A DNA stretch of 64,000 nucleotides from Pseudoroseomonas cervicalis (GCF_030818485.1 NZ_JAUTAJ010000004.1:1715001-1779000); one strand, 5' to 3'. Shown: positions 17,701-29,313, numbered from the stretch's first letter. The notes: a model not told the origin generated them from the letters alone. Translations and numbers: made by a program.

Positions 17701-18253
17701 GGCGCTGGTCGAGGCGGCGCGGCGGGCCGAGGCGGCGCGCGCCCCGGGCCGCTCCGGCTTCGCCGAGGCGGTGGCACGGCATCTCTTCACCCTGATGGCG
17801 GTGAAGGACGAATACGAGGTGGCGCGGCTGCACAGCGACCCTGGCTTCCTGGCGAAGCTGACCGAGGGCTATGAGGACGCGCCGCGCCTGATCTTCCACC
17901 TGGCGCCGCCACTGCTCGGCACGCGCAAGCGCGCATTCGGCCCCTGGATGCTGCCGGTGTTCCGGCTGCTGGCGCGGGCCAAGGGGCTGCGCGGCGGCTG
18001 GCTCGACCCCTTCGGCCACACGGCGGAGCGGCGCGAGGATCGCCGCCTGCTGGCGGAGCATGTGGCGCTGATCGAGCGAATCTGCCGCGAGCTGACGCCG
18101 GAGCGGCATGCGCTGGCGGTGCAGCTGGCCGGCATTCCCGGGCTGATCCGTGGTTATGGCGCGGTGCGGGCGCGGCATGTGGCGCAGGCCATGGCGCGGC
18201 GCGAGGCGCTGCTGCGCGACTGGGAGACGAAGCGCGAGCCAGTGCCGGCCTGA
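14771..18253 (+). CDS. Indolepyruvate ferredoxin oxidoreductase, alpha-beta fused
   Basis: A thiamine-diphosphate, Fe-S enzyme that oxidatively decarboxylates aryl (or branched) 2-oxo acids to acyl-CoA with ferredoxin as electron acceptor. The 1160-aa chain joins several parts: an N-terminal 2-oxoacid oxidoreductase domain (FVSGYRGSPLGGLD near 47-60), a TPP-binding domain (GIGCHYMALWL; LGDGTYTHSG), a Cys-rich segment and a C-terminal gamma domain (GIGGTGVVTIGALLG). The Cys segment reads CEGCGDC...NC then CNRDMTCRDGFC, an unusual cluster-binding pattern compared with two classic ferredoxin motifs. The start is an ATG with GGAAGG upstream. It converges on the leucine-degradation operon, whose substrates derive from similar 2-oxo acids. 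Confidence 0.9.
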   Translation: MLDAAAAHPLSPSGLPEAARPGARHYLTGLQALARLPLLQRARDAAAGLDTAGFVSGYRGSPLGGLDQALWKLRPALEQERIRFQPGLNEDLAATAIWGTQQLGLFPGARHQGVFALWYGKGPGADRSIDVFKHANAAGTAPFGGVLAVVGDDHGAKSSTLPHQSDHVFAASMIPVLNPATVQEIVEFGLHGWAMSRFAGLWVALKAVSDTVESSAAITLDPNAIAPRFPADLDLPPDGLNIRWPDTPMAQEYRLQRYKAYAAMAYARLNGLNRVVLDSPRARFGIASTGKSWLDVRQALEMLGIDDAKAASLGLRLFKVGMPWPLDAEGTRHFAEGLEEILVVEEKRQLIEYQLKEQLYNWREDVRPRVIGKYDDQGEWDLPVHDWQLPAAGELSPALIARVIARRLARFHADDAIAARAAALEAAARPALPLALRPPHYCSGCPHSSSTKVPEGSLALAGIGCHYMALWLNPEQTRTFSQMGGEGVAWIGMAPFTDMPHVFANLGDGTYTHSGVLAVRQAVAAHVPITYKILFNDAVAMTGGQKAESGFTIPQIVAQLRAEGVSRIAILAEDPARHAGTRWPAGVTLHPRAALDSVQRELKEIRGVTGLIYDQVCATEKRRRRKRGLMPQPAQRVVINERVCEGCGDCSRASNCLSVVPVETEFGRKRAIDQSSCNRDMTCRDGFCPSFVTLQGGTKRAAPALAGGLALPGDLPEPPQPALDTPYGILVAGIGGTGVVTIGALLGTAAAMEGKGVTALDMAGLAQKGGPVWSHLRFAARQAQLHAARIAEGEADLLLGCDLVVSGLPDTLARLSTRRSRAAINADLAPTSETVRGFARQAREGDATAPPSLPGAALHDRLAQAAQSEFLPATTLATALFGDSLASNLFLLGYACQRGWLPVSPASLSRAIEINDAAVAMNQAAFAWGRKAALDLASVQAMVAPKPALASSLEEIVALRRAELVAYQDTAYADRYAALVEAARRAEAARAPGRSGFAEAVARHLFTLMAVKDEYEVARLHSDPGFLAKLTEGYEDAPRLIFHLAPPLLGTRKRAFGPWMLPVFRLLARAKGLRGGWLDPFGHTAERREDRRLLAEHVALIERICRELTPERHALAVQLAGIPGLIRGYGAVRARHVAQAMARREALLRDWETKREPVPA

Positions 18254-18277
18254 GGCGCCGCCGCCGCCCGGCCGGGT

Positions 18278-20211
<1,934 letters not shown>

Positions 20212-20215
<4 letters not shown>

Positions 20216-21006
20216 GGCCCGTGCTCCGGCACCCAGGCGGGCTTGCGGCGGCTGAGGAAGGCGGCGATGCCCTCCCGCCCCTCGGCCGAGGCGCGGCGGG
20301 AGGCGATGCGGCGGCCGGTCTCCTCGGTATAGGCGTCATCCACCGCGCGGGCCTCGGCGAGAAACACCAGCGCCTTGGCGTCGGCCTGCGCGCCGGGGGC
20401 GTTGCGCAGCAGGGTCGCCACCATCTCGGCGCCGGCCGCCTGCAGCTCGGCTTCCGGCACCACTTGGTGCAGCAGGCCGATCTCCTGCGCGCGCGTCGCG
20501 CCAAACACCTCGGCGGTCAGGAAATAGCGGCGCGCCTGGCGGGCACCGATGGCGGCGATGACAAAGGGGCTGATGGTGGAGGGCGTCAGGCCGAGCTTCA
20601 CCTCGCTGAGGCAGAAGCGCGCGTTCTCCGCGCCGATGGCGATGTCGCAGCAGGCGGCGAGGCCGACACCGCCGCCATAGGCCGCGCCCTGCACCAGCGC
20701 GACGGTCGGGCGCGGCAGCCGGTCCAGCGCATACAGCATGCGCGCCATGGCTGTGGCATCCGCCGCGTTCTCCGCTTCGGATTGCGTGGCGGCGCGGCGC
20801 ATCCAGTCGAGATCGGCGCCGGCGGAGAAGCTGGCGCCATTGCCATCCAGCACCACCAGCCGCACCTCCGGGTCGCGGCCGATGCGGTGGAAGGCGGCCT
20901 CCAGCTCGGCGATCAGCGCGTCGTCAAAGGCGTTGTGGCGCTCGGGGCGGTTCAGCGTCAGGCGGTGCACGCCATGCGGCTCGCGGCGCTCAACTAGGGC
21001 GGTCAT
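20212..21006 (-). CDS. liuC: Methylglutaconyl-CoA hydratase (enoyl-CoA hydratase family)
   Basis: Crotonase-fold enzyme that hydrates 3-methylglutaconyl-CoA to HMG-CoA, the step after the carboxylase. 264 aa, the usual length. The oxyanion-hole and active-site regions are visible (SFSAGADLDWMRR near 58-70; QGAAYGGGVGLAACCDIAIG near 104-125, with an acidic residue in LSEVKLGL). It sits between liuB and liuD, overlapping liuD by 4 bp. The specific substrate is inferred from the operon. Confidence 0.87.
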
Positions 21007-21025
21007 GCTCGGATCCTCTGGCGGG

Positions 21026-22633
21026 CTACATGCGGAACAGGCCGAAGCGCGTCGGCGGCAACGGCGGAATGGCGGCGACCGACAGCGCCAGGCCGAGCAC
21101 GTCGCGCGTCGCCGCCGGGTCGATCACCCCATCATCCCAGAGCCGGGCGCTGGCGTAATAGGGGTGGCCCTGAGTCTCGTATTGCGCCCGGATCGGCGCC
21201 TTGAAATTTTCTTCCTGTTCGGCGGTCCAGGTTTCGCCTTTCGCTTCCAGCGCGTCGCGGCGCAGCGTGGCGAGGACCGCGGCCGCCTGCTCGCCGCCCA
21301 TCACGCCGATGCGCGCATTGGGCCACATCCACAGGAAACGCGGCGAATAGGCGCGGCCGCACATGCCGTAATTGCCGGCGCCGAAGCTGCCGCCGGTGAT
21401 GATGGTGAACTTCGGCACCTCGGCGGTCGCCACGGCATTGACCATCTTGGCGCCATCCTTGGCGATGCCGCCGGCCTCGTATTTGCGGCCGACCATGAAG
21501 CCGGCGATGTTCTGCAGGAACACCAGGGGAATACCGCGCTGCGCGCAGAGCTCGATGAAATGCGCGCCCTTCTGCGCGCTTTCCGAAAACAGGATGCCGT
21601 TGTTGGCGACGATGCCGGCCGTGTAGCCCCAGATGCGGCAGAAGCCGGTGACCAGGGTCGGGCCGTAGAGGCGGCGGAATTCGTCGAATTCGCTGCCATC
21701 GGCGATGCGGGCGATGATCTCCCGCGCCTCGACCGGCTGGCGCAGGCTCTGCGGGATCAGGGCGTGGAGTTCCTCCGGCGCGTGGCGCGGCGGGACCGGC
21801 ACACCAGAGGGGCGGAGCGCGGGCTGCACCTCCGGCAGCGTCGCCAGGATGCGGCGGGCGATGCGGATGGCGTCCGCATCATCCTCGGCGATGTGGTCGG
21901 TGACGCCGGAGATGCGGCTGTGCAGCTCCGCCCCGCCCAGCTCCTCGGCCGAGACGATCTCGCCGGTGGCGGCCTTCACCAGGGGCGGGCCGGCCAGGAA
22001 GATGGTGCCCTGGTTGCGGACGATGATGCTCTCATCGCACATCGCCGGCACATAGGCGCCGCCGGCGGTGCAGGAGCCCATGACGAGGGCGATCTGCGGG
22101 ATGCCGGCGGCCGACATGCGCGCCTGGTTGTAGAAGATGCGTCCGAAATGCTCGCGATCCGGAAAAACCTCGTCCTGGTTCGGCAGATTGGCGCCGCCGG
22201 AATCGACAAGGTAGAGGCAGGGCAGATGGTTCTGCGCGGCGATCTCCTGCGCGCGCAGATGCTTCTTCACCGTGATCGGGTAGTAGGTGCCGCCCTTCAC
22301 CGTGGCGTCATTGGCGACGATCATGCAGGGGCGGCCACAGACATGGCCAATGCCGGTGATCAGCCCGGCCGAGGGCACCTCCCCGGCATACATGCCCTGC
22401 GCCGCCAGCTGGCCGATTTCCAGAAAGGGCGCGCCGGGGTCGAGCAGCGCCGCGACCCGCTCGCGCGGCAACAGCTTGCCGCGTGACTGGTGGCGCTGCC
22501 GCGCGGCCTCGCCGCCGCCCTGGCGGATGCGGGCGGCGGTGGCGTGCAGGTCGTCCACCAGGGCGCGCATCGCGGCGGCATTGGCCAGGGCCGCCGGCGC
22601 GGCGGGGTCGAGCGTGCTGGGCAGGATGGTCAT
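21026..22633 (-). CDS. liuB: Methylcrotonyl-CoA carboxylase, carboxyltransferase beta subunit
   Basis: Transfers the carboxyl group from biotin to 3-methylcrotonyl-CoA. The 535-aa protein has paired carboxyltransferase (crotonase-like) domains, with the N-terminal-half motif [19 protein letters not shown] and C-terminal-half motifs GFMVGRKYE and [15 protein letters not shown] typical of MCC-beta and geranyl-CoA carboxylase. It starts 10 bp after liuA and ends 19 bp before liuC, so the genes are almost certainly co-transcribed. Confidence 0.93.
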   Translation of the reverse strand: MTILPSTLDPAAPAALANAAAMRALVDDLHATAARIRQGGGEAARQRHQSRGKLLPRERVAALLDPGAPFLEIGQLAAQGMYAGEVPSAGLITGIGHVCGRPCMIVANDATVKGGTYYPITVKKHLRAQEIAAQNHLPCLYLVDSGGANLPNQDEVFPDREHFGRIFYNQARMSAAGIPQIALVMGSCTAGGAYVPAMCDESIIVRNQGTIFLAGPPLVKAATGEIVSAEELGGAELHSRISGVTDHIAEDDADAIRIARRILATLPEVQPALRPSGVPVPPRHAPEELHALIPQSLRQPVEAREIIARIADGSEFDEFRRLYGPTLVTGFCRIWGYTAGIVANNGILFSESAQKGAHFIELCAQRGIPLVFLQNIAGFMVGRKYEAGGIAKDGAKMVNAVATAEVPKFTIITGGSFGAGNYGMCGRAYSPRFLWMWPNARIGVMGGEQAAAVLATLRRDALEAKGETWTAEQEENFKAPIRAQYETQGHPYYASARLWDDGVIDPAATRDVLGLALSVAAIPPLPPTRFGLFRM

Positions 22634-22643
22634 GCGCCGTGCC

Positions 22644-23801
22644 TCAGCCCTGACCGGCCATCAGTTCGCGGCCGATCAGCATGCGGCGGATCTCGCTGGT
22701 GCCGGCGCCGATCTCGTAGAGCTTGGCATCGCGCAGCAGGCGGCCGGCGGGGTATTCGTTGATGTAGCCATTGCCGCCCAGGCACTGGATGGCCTCCAGC
22801 GCCAGGGCGGTCGCGGCTTCGGCGGCGTGCAGGATGGCGCCGGCGGCGTCCTGGCGCGTCACCTGGCCACGGTCGCAGGCGCGGGCCACGGTGTAGACAT
22901 AGGCGCGGGCGGCGTTCATGCGGGTGTACATGTCGGCCAGCTTGCCCTGCATCAGCTGGAACTCGCCGATCGGGCGGCCGAATTGCCGGCGCTGGCGCAG
23001 ATAGGGCAGCACCAGATCGAGGCAGGCGCGCATGATGCCGAGCGGCCCGCCCGCCAGCACGGCGCGCTCATAATCCAGCCCGCTCATCAGGATGTTGACG
23101 CCCTGGCCTTCCTCGCCCAGGCGGTTCTCCGCCGGCACGCGGCATTCCTCGAAGACCAGCTCGGCGGTGTTGGAGCCGCGCATGCCGAGCTTGTCGAGCT
23201 TGCGGCCGGGGCGGAAGCCGGGGAAGCCCTTCTCCACCACAAAGGCGCTGATGCCGCGCGGGCCCGGCGCCGGGTCGGTGCGGGCATAGACCACCAGCAC
23301 ATCGGCATCGGGGCCGTTGGTGATCCACATCTTGCTGCCGTTCAGGCGATAGTGGTCGCCCTGCCGCTCGGCGCGCAGGCGCATGGAGACGACATCCGAC
23401 CCCGCCTCGGGCTCCGACATGGCCAGCGCGCCGACATGCTCGCCCGAGATCAGCCTCGGCAGATAGCGCGCGCGCTGCGTGGCATTGCCGTGGCGGCGGA
23501 TCTGGTTGACGCAGAGATTGGAATGGGCGCCGTAGGAGAGGGCGACGGAGGCGGAGGCGCGGCTGATCTCCTCCATCGCGATGACGTGTTCGAGATAGCC
23601 GAGGCCCGAGCCGCCCTCGGCCTCCTCGACGGTGATGCCGAGCAGGCCGAGATCGCCGAATTTCCGCCAGAGATCGGCCGGGAATTCGTTCTCTGCGTCG
23701 ATGGCGGCGGCGCGGGGCGCGATTTCCTTCGCGGCGAAGGCGCGGATCTGTTCGCGCAGCGCGTCGGCGGCCTCGCCCAGGCCGAAATCCAGCTCCTGCA
23801 T
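22644..23801 (-). CDS. liuA: Isovaleryl-CoA dehydrogenase
   Basis: FAD acyl-CoA dehydrogenase that oxidises isovaleryl-CoA to 3-methylcrotonyl-CoA. 385 aa. It shows the family signatures [16 protein letters not shown] (FAD/substrate binding) and [22 protein letters not shown] near the C-terminus. The ATG has GAGGAG 4 nt upstream. The start lies 34 bp downstream of a 22-bp palindrome. It is the first gene of liuA-liuB-liuC-liuD. No HMG-CoA lyase gene follows, so the last pathway step must be encoded elsewhere. Confidence 0.93.
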   Translation of the reverse strand: MQELDFGLGEAADALREQIRAFAAKEIAPRAAAIDAENEFPADLWRKFGDLGLLGITVEEAEGGSGLGYLEHVIAMEEISRASASVALSYGAHSNLCVNQIRRHGNATQRARYLPRLISGEHVGALAMSEPEAGSDVVSMRLRAERQGDHYRLNGSKMWITNGPDADVLVVYARTDPAPGPRGISAFVVEKGFPGFRPGRKLDKLGMRGSNTAELVFEECRVPAENRLGEEGQGVNILMSGLDYERAVLAGGPLGIMRACLDLVLPYLRQRRQFGRPIGEFQLMQGKLADMYTRMNAARAYVYTVARACDRGQVTRQDAAGAILHAAEAATALALEAIQCLGGNGYINEYPAGRLLRDAKLYEIGAGTSEIRRMLIGRELMAGQG

Positions 23802-23834
23802 CGGCTCCTCCTGGCGGGCCTGTTCCCGGCCCTG

Positions 23835-23856
23835 GAAACGAACATACGTTCGTTTC
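23835..23856. promoter_or_regulatory. Palindromic operator upstream of liuA
   Basis: GAAACGAAC-ATAC-GTTCGTTTC is a perfect 9-bp inverted repeat around a 4-bp centre. It lies in the divergent space between liuA and a TetR-type regulator gene, 34 bp before the liuA start. Size and symmetry fit a TetR-family operator. It overlaps the predicted -10 element of the liu promoter, which suggests repression. Binding is inferred, not shown. Confidence 0.7.
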
Positions 23857-23870
23857 TGCTGCGCCCGCAA
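23841..23870 (-). promoter_or_regulatory. Predicted liu operon promoter
   Basis: On the minus strand TTGCGG (-35, 23865-23870) and TATGTT (-10, 23841-23846) are separated by 18 bp. The -10 lies inside the 22-bp palindrome. This is a pattern match only. Confidence 0.45.
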
Positions 23871-23891
23871 GCGCCCTGTGCTAAGGGCGGA

Positions 23892-23962
23892 GCCGGCCGC
23901 CAGCGGCGGCCGGCCCTGGCAGAAAGAAGAAGGGGGTTGCAGGGGGAATTCATTCCCCCTGC
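23892..23962 (-). repeat. Hairpin plus palindrome module (family B copy) in the TetR gene leader
   Basis: A perfect 10-bp GC stem (23892-23901 with 23905-23914) is followed by AGAAAGAAGAAGGGGGTTG and then the palindrome GCAGGGGGAATTCATTCCCCCTGC (in two halves, 23939-23962). Read on the minus strand the palindrome and pyrimidine tract match the modules at 32321-32358 and 38090-38128. It ends 3 bp before the ribosome-binding site of the TetR gene, so it lies in that gene's leader. Confidence 0.65.
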
Positions 23963-23973
23963 GCTGGAGGTCC

Positions 23974-24567
23974 ATGGCACGCATCACCGGCTCTGACGGC
24001 AGGCGCACGGCGGCGGCCATCCGTGCGGCGGGTTTGCGGCTGATCCAGGCGCATGGCTATGAGGCGATGAGCCTGCGGCGCCTGGCGGCGGAGGTGGGTC
24101 TGCAGCCGGCCTCGCTCTACAATCATTTCCCGACCAAGCAGGCGCTGCTGCACGGGCTGATCCTGGAGCATATGGAGGCGCTGCTCTCCGCCACCGCCGC
24201 CGTGCTGGCGGACTGCCCGCCCGACCCGCTGGCGCGGCTGCGCGGCTTTGTCGCGCATCACCTGCTGTATCATCTGGAGAAGAAGCGCGAGGTGTTCATC
24301 GCCAATTTCGAGCTGCGCGCGCTGGAGGGGGAGAATCTGCGGCAGATCCTGGGCCTGCGCCGGCGCTACGAGGCGCTGCTGATCCGGATTCTTGAAGACG
24401 GGATGGCGGCGGGGGTGCTTCGCCGGGGGGATGCGCGGATCGGCGCCTATGCCATCCTGGCGATGCTGACCGGCGCCTGCACCTGGTACAAGCCGGAGGG
24501 CCGGCTGACGCGGGAGGAGATCGTGCGCATCCATACCGACCTCGTGCTGCGGGGCCATGCCGCATGA
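23974..24567 (+). CDS. TetR-family transcriptional regulator
   Basis: 197-aa repressor-type protein. The N-terminal helix-turn-helix is clear ([20 protein letters not shown], about 30-49), followed by FPTKQALL and an all-helical ligand-binding domain. It is divergent from liuA and shares with it the space holding the 22-bp palindrome, so it probably controls the liu operon and itself, perhaps sensing a leucine-derived acyl-CoA (compare LiuQ in other proteobacteria). The ATG has GGAGG 4 nt upstream. Its 3' end overlaps the Lrp-type gene by 4 bp. Confidence 0.9.
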   Translation: MARITGSDGRRTAAAIRAAGLRLIQAHGYEAMSLRRLAAEVGLQPASLYNHFPTKQALLHGLILEHMEALLSATAAVLADCPPDPLARLRGFVAHHLLYHLEKKREVFIANFELRALEGENLRQILGLRRRYEALLIRILEDGMAAGVLRRGDARIGAYAILAMLTGACTWYKPEGRLTREEIVRIHTDLVLRGHAA

Positions 24568-24995
24568 GCCTGCTGGACGAGACCGACCGCGCCCTGCTGG
24601 CGCTGCTGCGCGACGATGCGCGGCAGCCGCTGACCAGCCTGGCGGCGGCGCTGGATCTGTCGCGCGCCACGGTGAAGGCGCGCATCGACCGGCTGGTGGA
24701 GCGCGGCATCATCCAGGGCTTCACCGTGGTGCTGCGGCGGGAGGCCGAGCCGGCGCCGGTCCGCGCCATCACCCTGGTGGAGATCGAGGGCAATGCGACG
24801 GAGCGGGTGACGCGGCGGCTGCAGGGCCTGCCGCAGGTGGCCGCCATCCACGCCACCAATGGCCGCTGGGATCTGGTGCTGGAGATCGAGGTGGCCAGCC
24901 TGGAGGCCTTCGACGCGACGCTGCGCGAGATCCGGCATATCGAGGGGGTGGCGAACAGCGAGAGCAATCTGCTGCTGGCGCGCCGCAAGGGCTGA
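24564..24995 (+). CDS. Lrp/AsnC-family transcriptional regulator
   Basis: 143 aa with an N-terminal winged helix-turn-helix (LLRDDARQPLTSLAAALDLS, then RATVKARIDRL) and a C-terminal RAM/ACT-like ligand domain (AIHATNGRWDLVLEIEVASL). It overlaps the TetR gene (ATGA), so the two regulators are translationally coupled. It lies directly upstream of arginase and ornithine aminotransferase in the same direction, with an inverted repeat in the gap. Its most likely role is an arginine/ornithine-responsive activator of those genes, as is common for Lrp-type proteins next to amino acid catabolic genes. Confidence 0.9.
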   Translation: MSLLDETDRALLALLRDDARQPLTSLAAALDLSRATVKARIDRLVERGIIQGFTVVLRREAEPAPVRAITLVEIEGNATERVTRRLQGLPQVAAIHATNGRWDLVLEIEVASLEAFDATLREIRHIEGVANSESNLLLARRKG

Positions 24996-25000
24996 CGATC

Positions 25001-25049
25001 TGCGCGATTCATCCCGTCACTTTGCACAGTGAATGGCGCTGATCGCGCA
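25001..25049. promoter_or_regulatory. Nested inverted repeats upstream of arginase (candidate Lrp-type site)
   Basis: Outer arms TGCGCGAT (25001-25008) and ATCGCGCA (25042-25049) flank an inner TCACT-TTGCAC-AGTGA (25016-25031). Their centres nearly coincide. The sequence is less GC-rich than its surroundings and lies between the Lrp-type gene and the genes it probably controls. Confidence 0.5.
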
Positions 25050-25131
25050 ATTTCGCGTCTCGTTTTCGCGCATCCCGGCTTGGCATAGTCCCGCTTCCCC
25101 CGCCTGAGCCGCGGGCGGAATGGAGGTGCGG

Positions 25132-26058
25132 ATGATGCGTTCGGGCGGTTTCCCGGTGATGTTCGGTGCGGCGATGGATCTGGGGGCGAGCCGCCGTGGC
25201 TCCGCCGCCGGCCCCCTGGCGCTGCGGCATGCGGGGCTGCTGCGGGCGCTCGGCGCCGGCGCGCGGGATGCGGGCGACCTGCCCTGCCCCACCCCGCTGG
25301 AAGGCTTCGACGCCATCCGTCCGGCGCATCATCTGGGCGAGATCGCCGCCTGGGCGCGCGCCGTGCAGGCGCAGGCGGAAGCCGTGCTGGCAGAGGGCGG
25401 GCTGCCCGTGCTGCTGGGCGGCGACCACAGCCTGCCGCTGGGCTCGGTGGCCGCCAGCGCGCGGCATGCCGCGGCGCTGGGCCGGCCGCTCTTCGTGCTG
25501 TGGATCGACGCGCATGGAGATTTCAACACGCCCGCCACCTCGCCCAGCGGCAATGTGCACGGCATGACGCTGGCCGCGCTCTGCGGCGAGCCGGGCCTCG
25601 GCCCGGTCTGGGGCAACGCCCCGCCGCCGCCGGTCGACCCCACCCGCGTGCATGTGCTGGGCGCGCGCGACCTGGATGCGGAGGAAGCGGCGCTGCTGGC
25701 CGCGCGCGGCGTCGGCGTCACCACGGCCGCGGCGCTGCGGCAGGGCGGCGTGGCGGCGGCGCTGCGGCCCTTCCTGGCGCGCCTGGCGGCGGAGGACGGG
25801 GTGCTGCATGTCAGCTTCGATGTCGACTCGCTCGACCCCGTGCTGGCGCCCGGCGTCGGCACCCCGGTGCCCGGCGGGCTGAGCGCCGAGGAAGCCGCCG
25901 AGGCGCTGGCGATGCTGCGCGACAGCGGGCGCATGGCGGCGCTCGACATCGTCGAGCTGAACCCCTTCCTCGACCGCGAGGAGCGCAGCGCGCGCCTGAC
26001 CGTGGCGCTGATGGCCGAGCTGTTCGGCGCGCCCAACGACGCGCGGCGCGCGGCCTGA
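25132..26058 (+). CDS. rocF: Arginase
   Basis: Hydrolyses L-arginine to ornithine and urea with a binuclear Mn centre. About 308 aa. Metal ligands are all visible: H99 in GGDHS, D126/H128/D130 in DAHGD, D230/D232 in SFDVD. Substrate-loop sequence SPSGNVHGM follows. ATGs at 25132 and 25135 both suit the GGAGG at 25122; the ATG at 25120 has no ribosome site of its own. The next gene, ornithine aminotransferase, uses the product. Agmatinase relatives share the fold, but the context favours arginase. Confidence 0.9.
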   Translation: MMRSGGFPVMFGAAMDLGASRRGSAAGPLALRHAGLLRALGAGARDAGDLPCPTPLEGFDAIRPAHHLGEIAAWARAVQAQAEAVLAEGGLPVLLGGDHSLPLGSVAASARHAAALGRPLFVLWIDAHGDFNTPATSPSGNVHGMTLAALCGEPGLGPVWGNAPPPPVDPTRVHVLGARDLDAEEAALLAARGVGVTTAAALRQGGVAAALRPFLARLAAEDGVLHVSFDVDSLDPVLAPGVGTPVPGGLSAEEAAEALAMLRDSGRMAALDIVELNPFLDREERSARLTVALMAELFGAPNDARRAA

Positions 26059-26117
26059 GCCCGACACGGCGCGGCCCGGCACGCGCCGCGTCGCGCACAA
26101 CCCGACAGGAGGCGAAG

Positions 26118-27338
26118 ATGTCCCTCACCCTGGCCCCCATGGCCGAGTTCATCGCCACCGAGCAGGCGCTGGGCGCGCAGAACTACAAGCCGCTCGACGT
26201 GGTGCTGACCCGCGGCGAAGGCGTCTGGGTCTGGGATGTCGAGGGGCGGCGCTATCTCGACTGCCTCTCCGCCTATTCGGCGGTGAACCAGGGGCATTGC
26301 CATCCGCGCATCCTGGCCGCGATGGTCGAGCAGGCGGGGCGCCTCACCCTCACCTCCCGCGCCTTCCGCAACGACCAGCTGGCGCGCTTCTATGAGGAGA
26401 TCGCGGCGCTCACCGGCTCGCACAAGGTGCTGCCGATGAACAGCGGCGCCGAGGCGGTGGAGACCGCGCTGAAATCGGTGCGCAAATGGGGCTATGAGGT
26501 GAAGGGCGTGCCGCAGGGCCAGGCCGAGATCCTCGTCGCCGACGAGAATTTCCATGGCCGTACCCTCGGCATTGTCGGCTTCTCCACCGACCCCGAGGCG
26601 CGCGGCAATTTCGGCCCCTTCGCGCCCGGCTTTCGTGTGGTGCCCTTTGGCGACGAAGCGGCGCTGGAAGCCGCCATCACCCCGAACACCGTCGCCTTCC
26701 TGGTCGAGCCGATCCAGGGCGAGGCCGGGGTGCGCATTCCCCCCGCCGGCTATTTCCGCCGCGTGCGGGAGCTGTGCAGCCGCCACAATGTCGTGCTGAT
26801 CCTGGACGAGATCCAGACCGGCCTCGGCCGCACCGGCCGCCTGCTGGCCGAGGAGCATGAGGGCATCGAGGCCGATGTCACCCTGGTGGGCAAGGCGCTG
26901 TCGGGCGGGTTCTACCCGGTCTCCGCCGTGCTCTCGAATTCCGACGTTCTGGGTGTGCTGAAGCCGGGGCAGCATGGCTCCACCTTCGGCGGTAACCCGC
27001 TGGCCTGCGCGGTGGCGCGCATGGCGCTGCGCGTGCTGACCGAGGAAGGCATGATCCAGAACGCCGCTGTCCAGGGCGCGCATTTCCGTGCCGGGCTGGA
27101 GGCCATCCGCAGCGACATCATCCGCGAGGTGCGCGGCCGCGGGCTGATGCTGGCGGTGGAACTGCAGCCGGAGGCCGGCGGCGCCCGGCGCTTCTGCGAG
27201 AAGCTGCGCGAGCGCGGCATCCTGGCCAAGGACACGCATGACCACACCATCCGCATCGCGCCGCCGCTGGTGATCACGCGCGATCAGGTGGAATGGGCGG
27301 TGGAGCAGTTCGACGCGGTGCTGGGCGGCGTGGAGTAG
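26118..27338 (+). CDS. rocD: Ornithine aminotransferase
   Basis: PLP enzyme that transfers the delta-amino group of ornithine to 2-oxoglutarate, giving glutamate-5-semialdehyde. 406 aa, class III aminotransferase. It shows [20 protein letters not shown] near the N-terminus, the cofactor motif [14 protein letters not shown] and the PLP lysine in [15 protein letters not shown]. It also has the [13 protein letters not shown] segment. The ATG has AGGAGG 7 nt upstream. Together with arginase it forms a two-step arginine-degradation operon. Confidence 0.94.
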   Translation: MSLTLAPMAEFIATEQALGAQNYKPLDVVLTRGEGVWVWDVEGRRYLDCLSAYSAVNQGHCHPRILAAMVEQAGRLTLTSRAFRNDQLARFYEEIAALTGSHKVLPMNSGAEAVETALKSVRKWGYEVKGVPQGQAEILVADENFHGRTLGIVGFSTDPEARGNFGPFAPGFRVVPFGDEAALEAAITPNTVAFLVEPIQGEAGVRIPPAGYFRRVRELCSRHNVVLILDEIQTGLGRTGRLLAEEHEGIEADVTLVGKALSGGFYPVSAVLSNSDVLGVLKPGQHGSTFGGNPLACAVARMALRVLTEEGMIQNAAVQGAHFRAGLEAIRSDIIREVRGRGLMLAVELQPEAGGARRFCEKLRERGILAKDTHDHTIRIAPPLVITRDQVEWAVEQFDAVLGGVE

Positions 27339-27341
27339 TTT

Positions 27342-27473
27342 TCTGGGAGGGCTCCGCCCTCCCAGACCCTCCCGCCGGGGGAACAGGGTTCCCCCGGACC
27401 CCGCCAACTGTTCGCGGGGTCCGGGGTGGCCGTGCCACCCCGGCGGGGGTCAGGGGGCAGAGCCCCCTGCCTC
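27342..27473. repeat. Array of five GC-rich hairpins (family C)
   Basis: Between the convergent rocD and leuA stops lie five successive perfect or near-perfect stems: CTGGGAGGG/CCCTCCCAG; CCGGGGGAAC/GTTCCCCCGG; GGACCCCGC/GCGGGGTCC; GGGGTGGC/GCCACCCC; AGGGGGC/GCCCCCT. The first two hairpins and the joining sequence recur at 46862-46932. A T-run (TTTTC) precedes the first stem. It fills almost the whole intergenic space. Confidence 0.75.
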
Positions 27474-27474
27474 T

Positions 27475-29061
<1,587 letters not shown>

Positions 29062-29116
29062 GGTGGCGTTCCTTCGTTCTCGCTCGTGCCGGTCCTGGCG
29101 CGTCGTGCCGCGCCCA

Positions 29117-29144
29117 CGCTCCCCCGAGGGGGTCCCCCTGAGCG
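29117..29144 (-). promoter_or_regulatory. Candidate leuA attenuator hairpin
   Basis: In the 105-nt space between the leader-peptide stop and leuA, CGCTC (29117-29121) and GAGCG (29140-29144) close a stem. The interior (CCCCGAGGGGGTCCCCC on the plus strand) can form alternative pairings. These mutually exclusive C- and G-runs fit a terminator/antiterminator switch. No clean U-run is visible, so termination may be Rho-dependent or act at the level of translation. Confidence 0.45.
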
Positions 29145-29166
29145 ATGCCGGCAGGTCAGCCGGGCG

Positions 29167-29277
29167 TCACGCCCAGGGGCGGCTAAGTCGAAGGAGAAGG
29201 AGGCCGGCAAGCGCGCGCGCAGGCGCCGCGGCGGAAACGCCGTCGGTCAGCCGGATTGCGCGCGGGGCACGGTTCAT
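29167..29277 (-). CDS. leuL: Leucine-rich leader peptide of leuA (36 aa)
   Basis: A small ORF ending 105 bp before leuA. It contains LAGLLLLRLSRPWA at its C-terminus. Seven of 36 residues are Leu; the run at residues 26-29 plus L31 uses CTC CTT CTC CTT and CTT, although CTG dominates in the surrounding genes. A run of scarce regulatory codons just before a structured region is the hallmark of ribosome-mediated attenuation. The ATG falls 7 nt after a TATCAT -10 element with no Shine-Dalgarno sequence, so the transcript is probably leaderless, as known for some alphaproteobacterial leader peptides such as trpL. Confidence 0.8.
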   Translation of the reverse strand: MNRAPRAIRLTDGVSAAAPARALAGLLLLRLSRPWA

Positions 29278-29283
29278 GCCGGA

Positions 29284-29313
29284 ATGATAGGAGCGGTCGC
29301 GCCGCCACGGCAA
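29284..29313 (-). promoter_or_regulatory. Predicted leuL-leuA promoter
   Basis: Minus strand: TTGCCG (-35, 29308-29313) and TATCAT (-10, 29284-29289) spaced 18 bp. The expected start point coincides with the A of the leader-peptide ATG. Confidence 0.6.

Noticed and set aside
12893..18178. A 1761-codon open frame on the minus strand continuing upstream of the solute-binding protein
   Set aside because: It runs antisense through the indolepyruvate oxidoreductase gene and is Arg/Gln/His-rich. This is the usual artefact of stop-poor antisense frames in GC-rich genes; the real gene starts at 14479.
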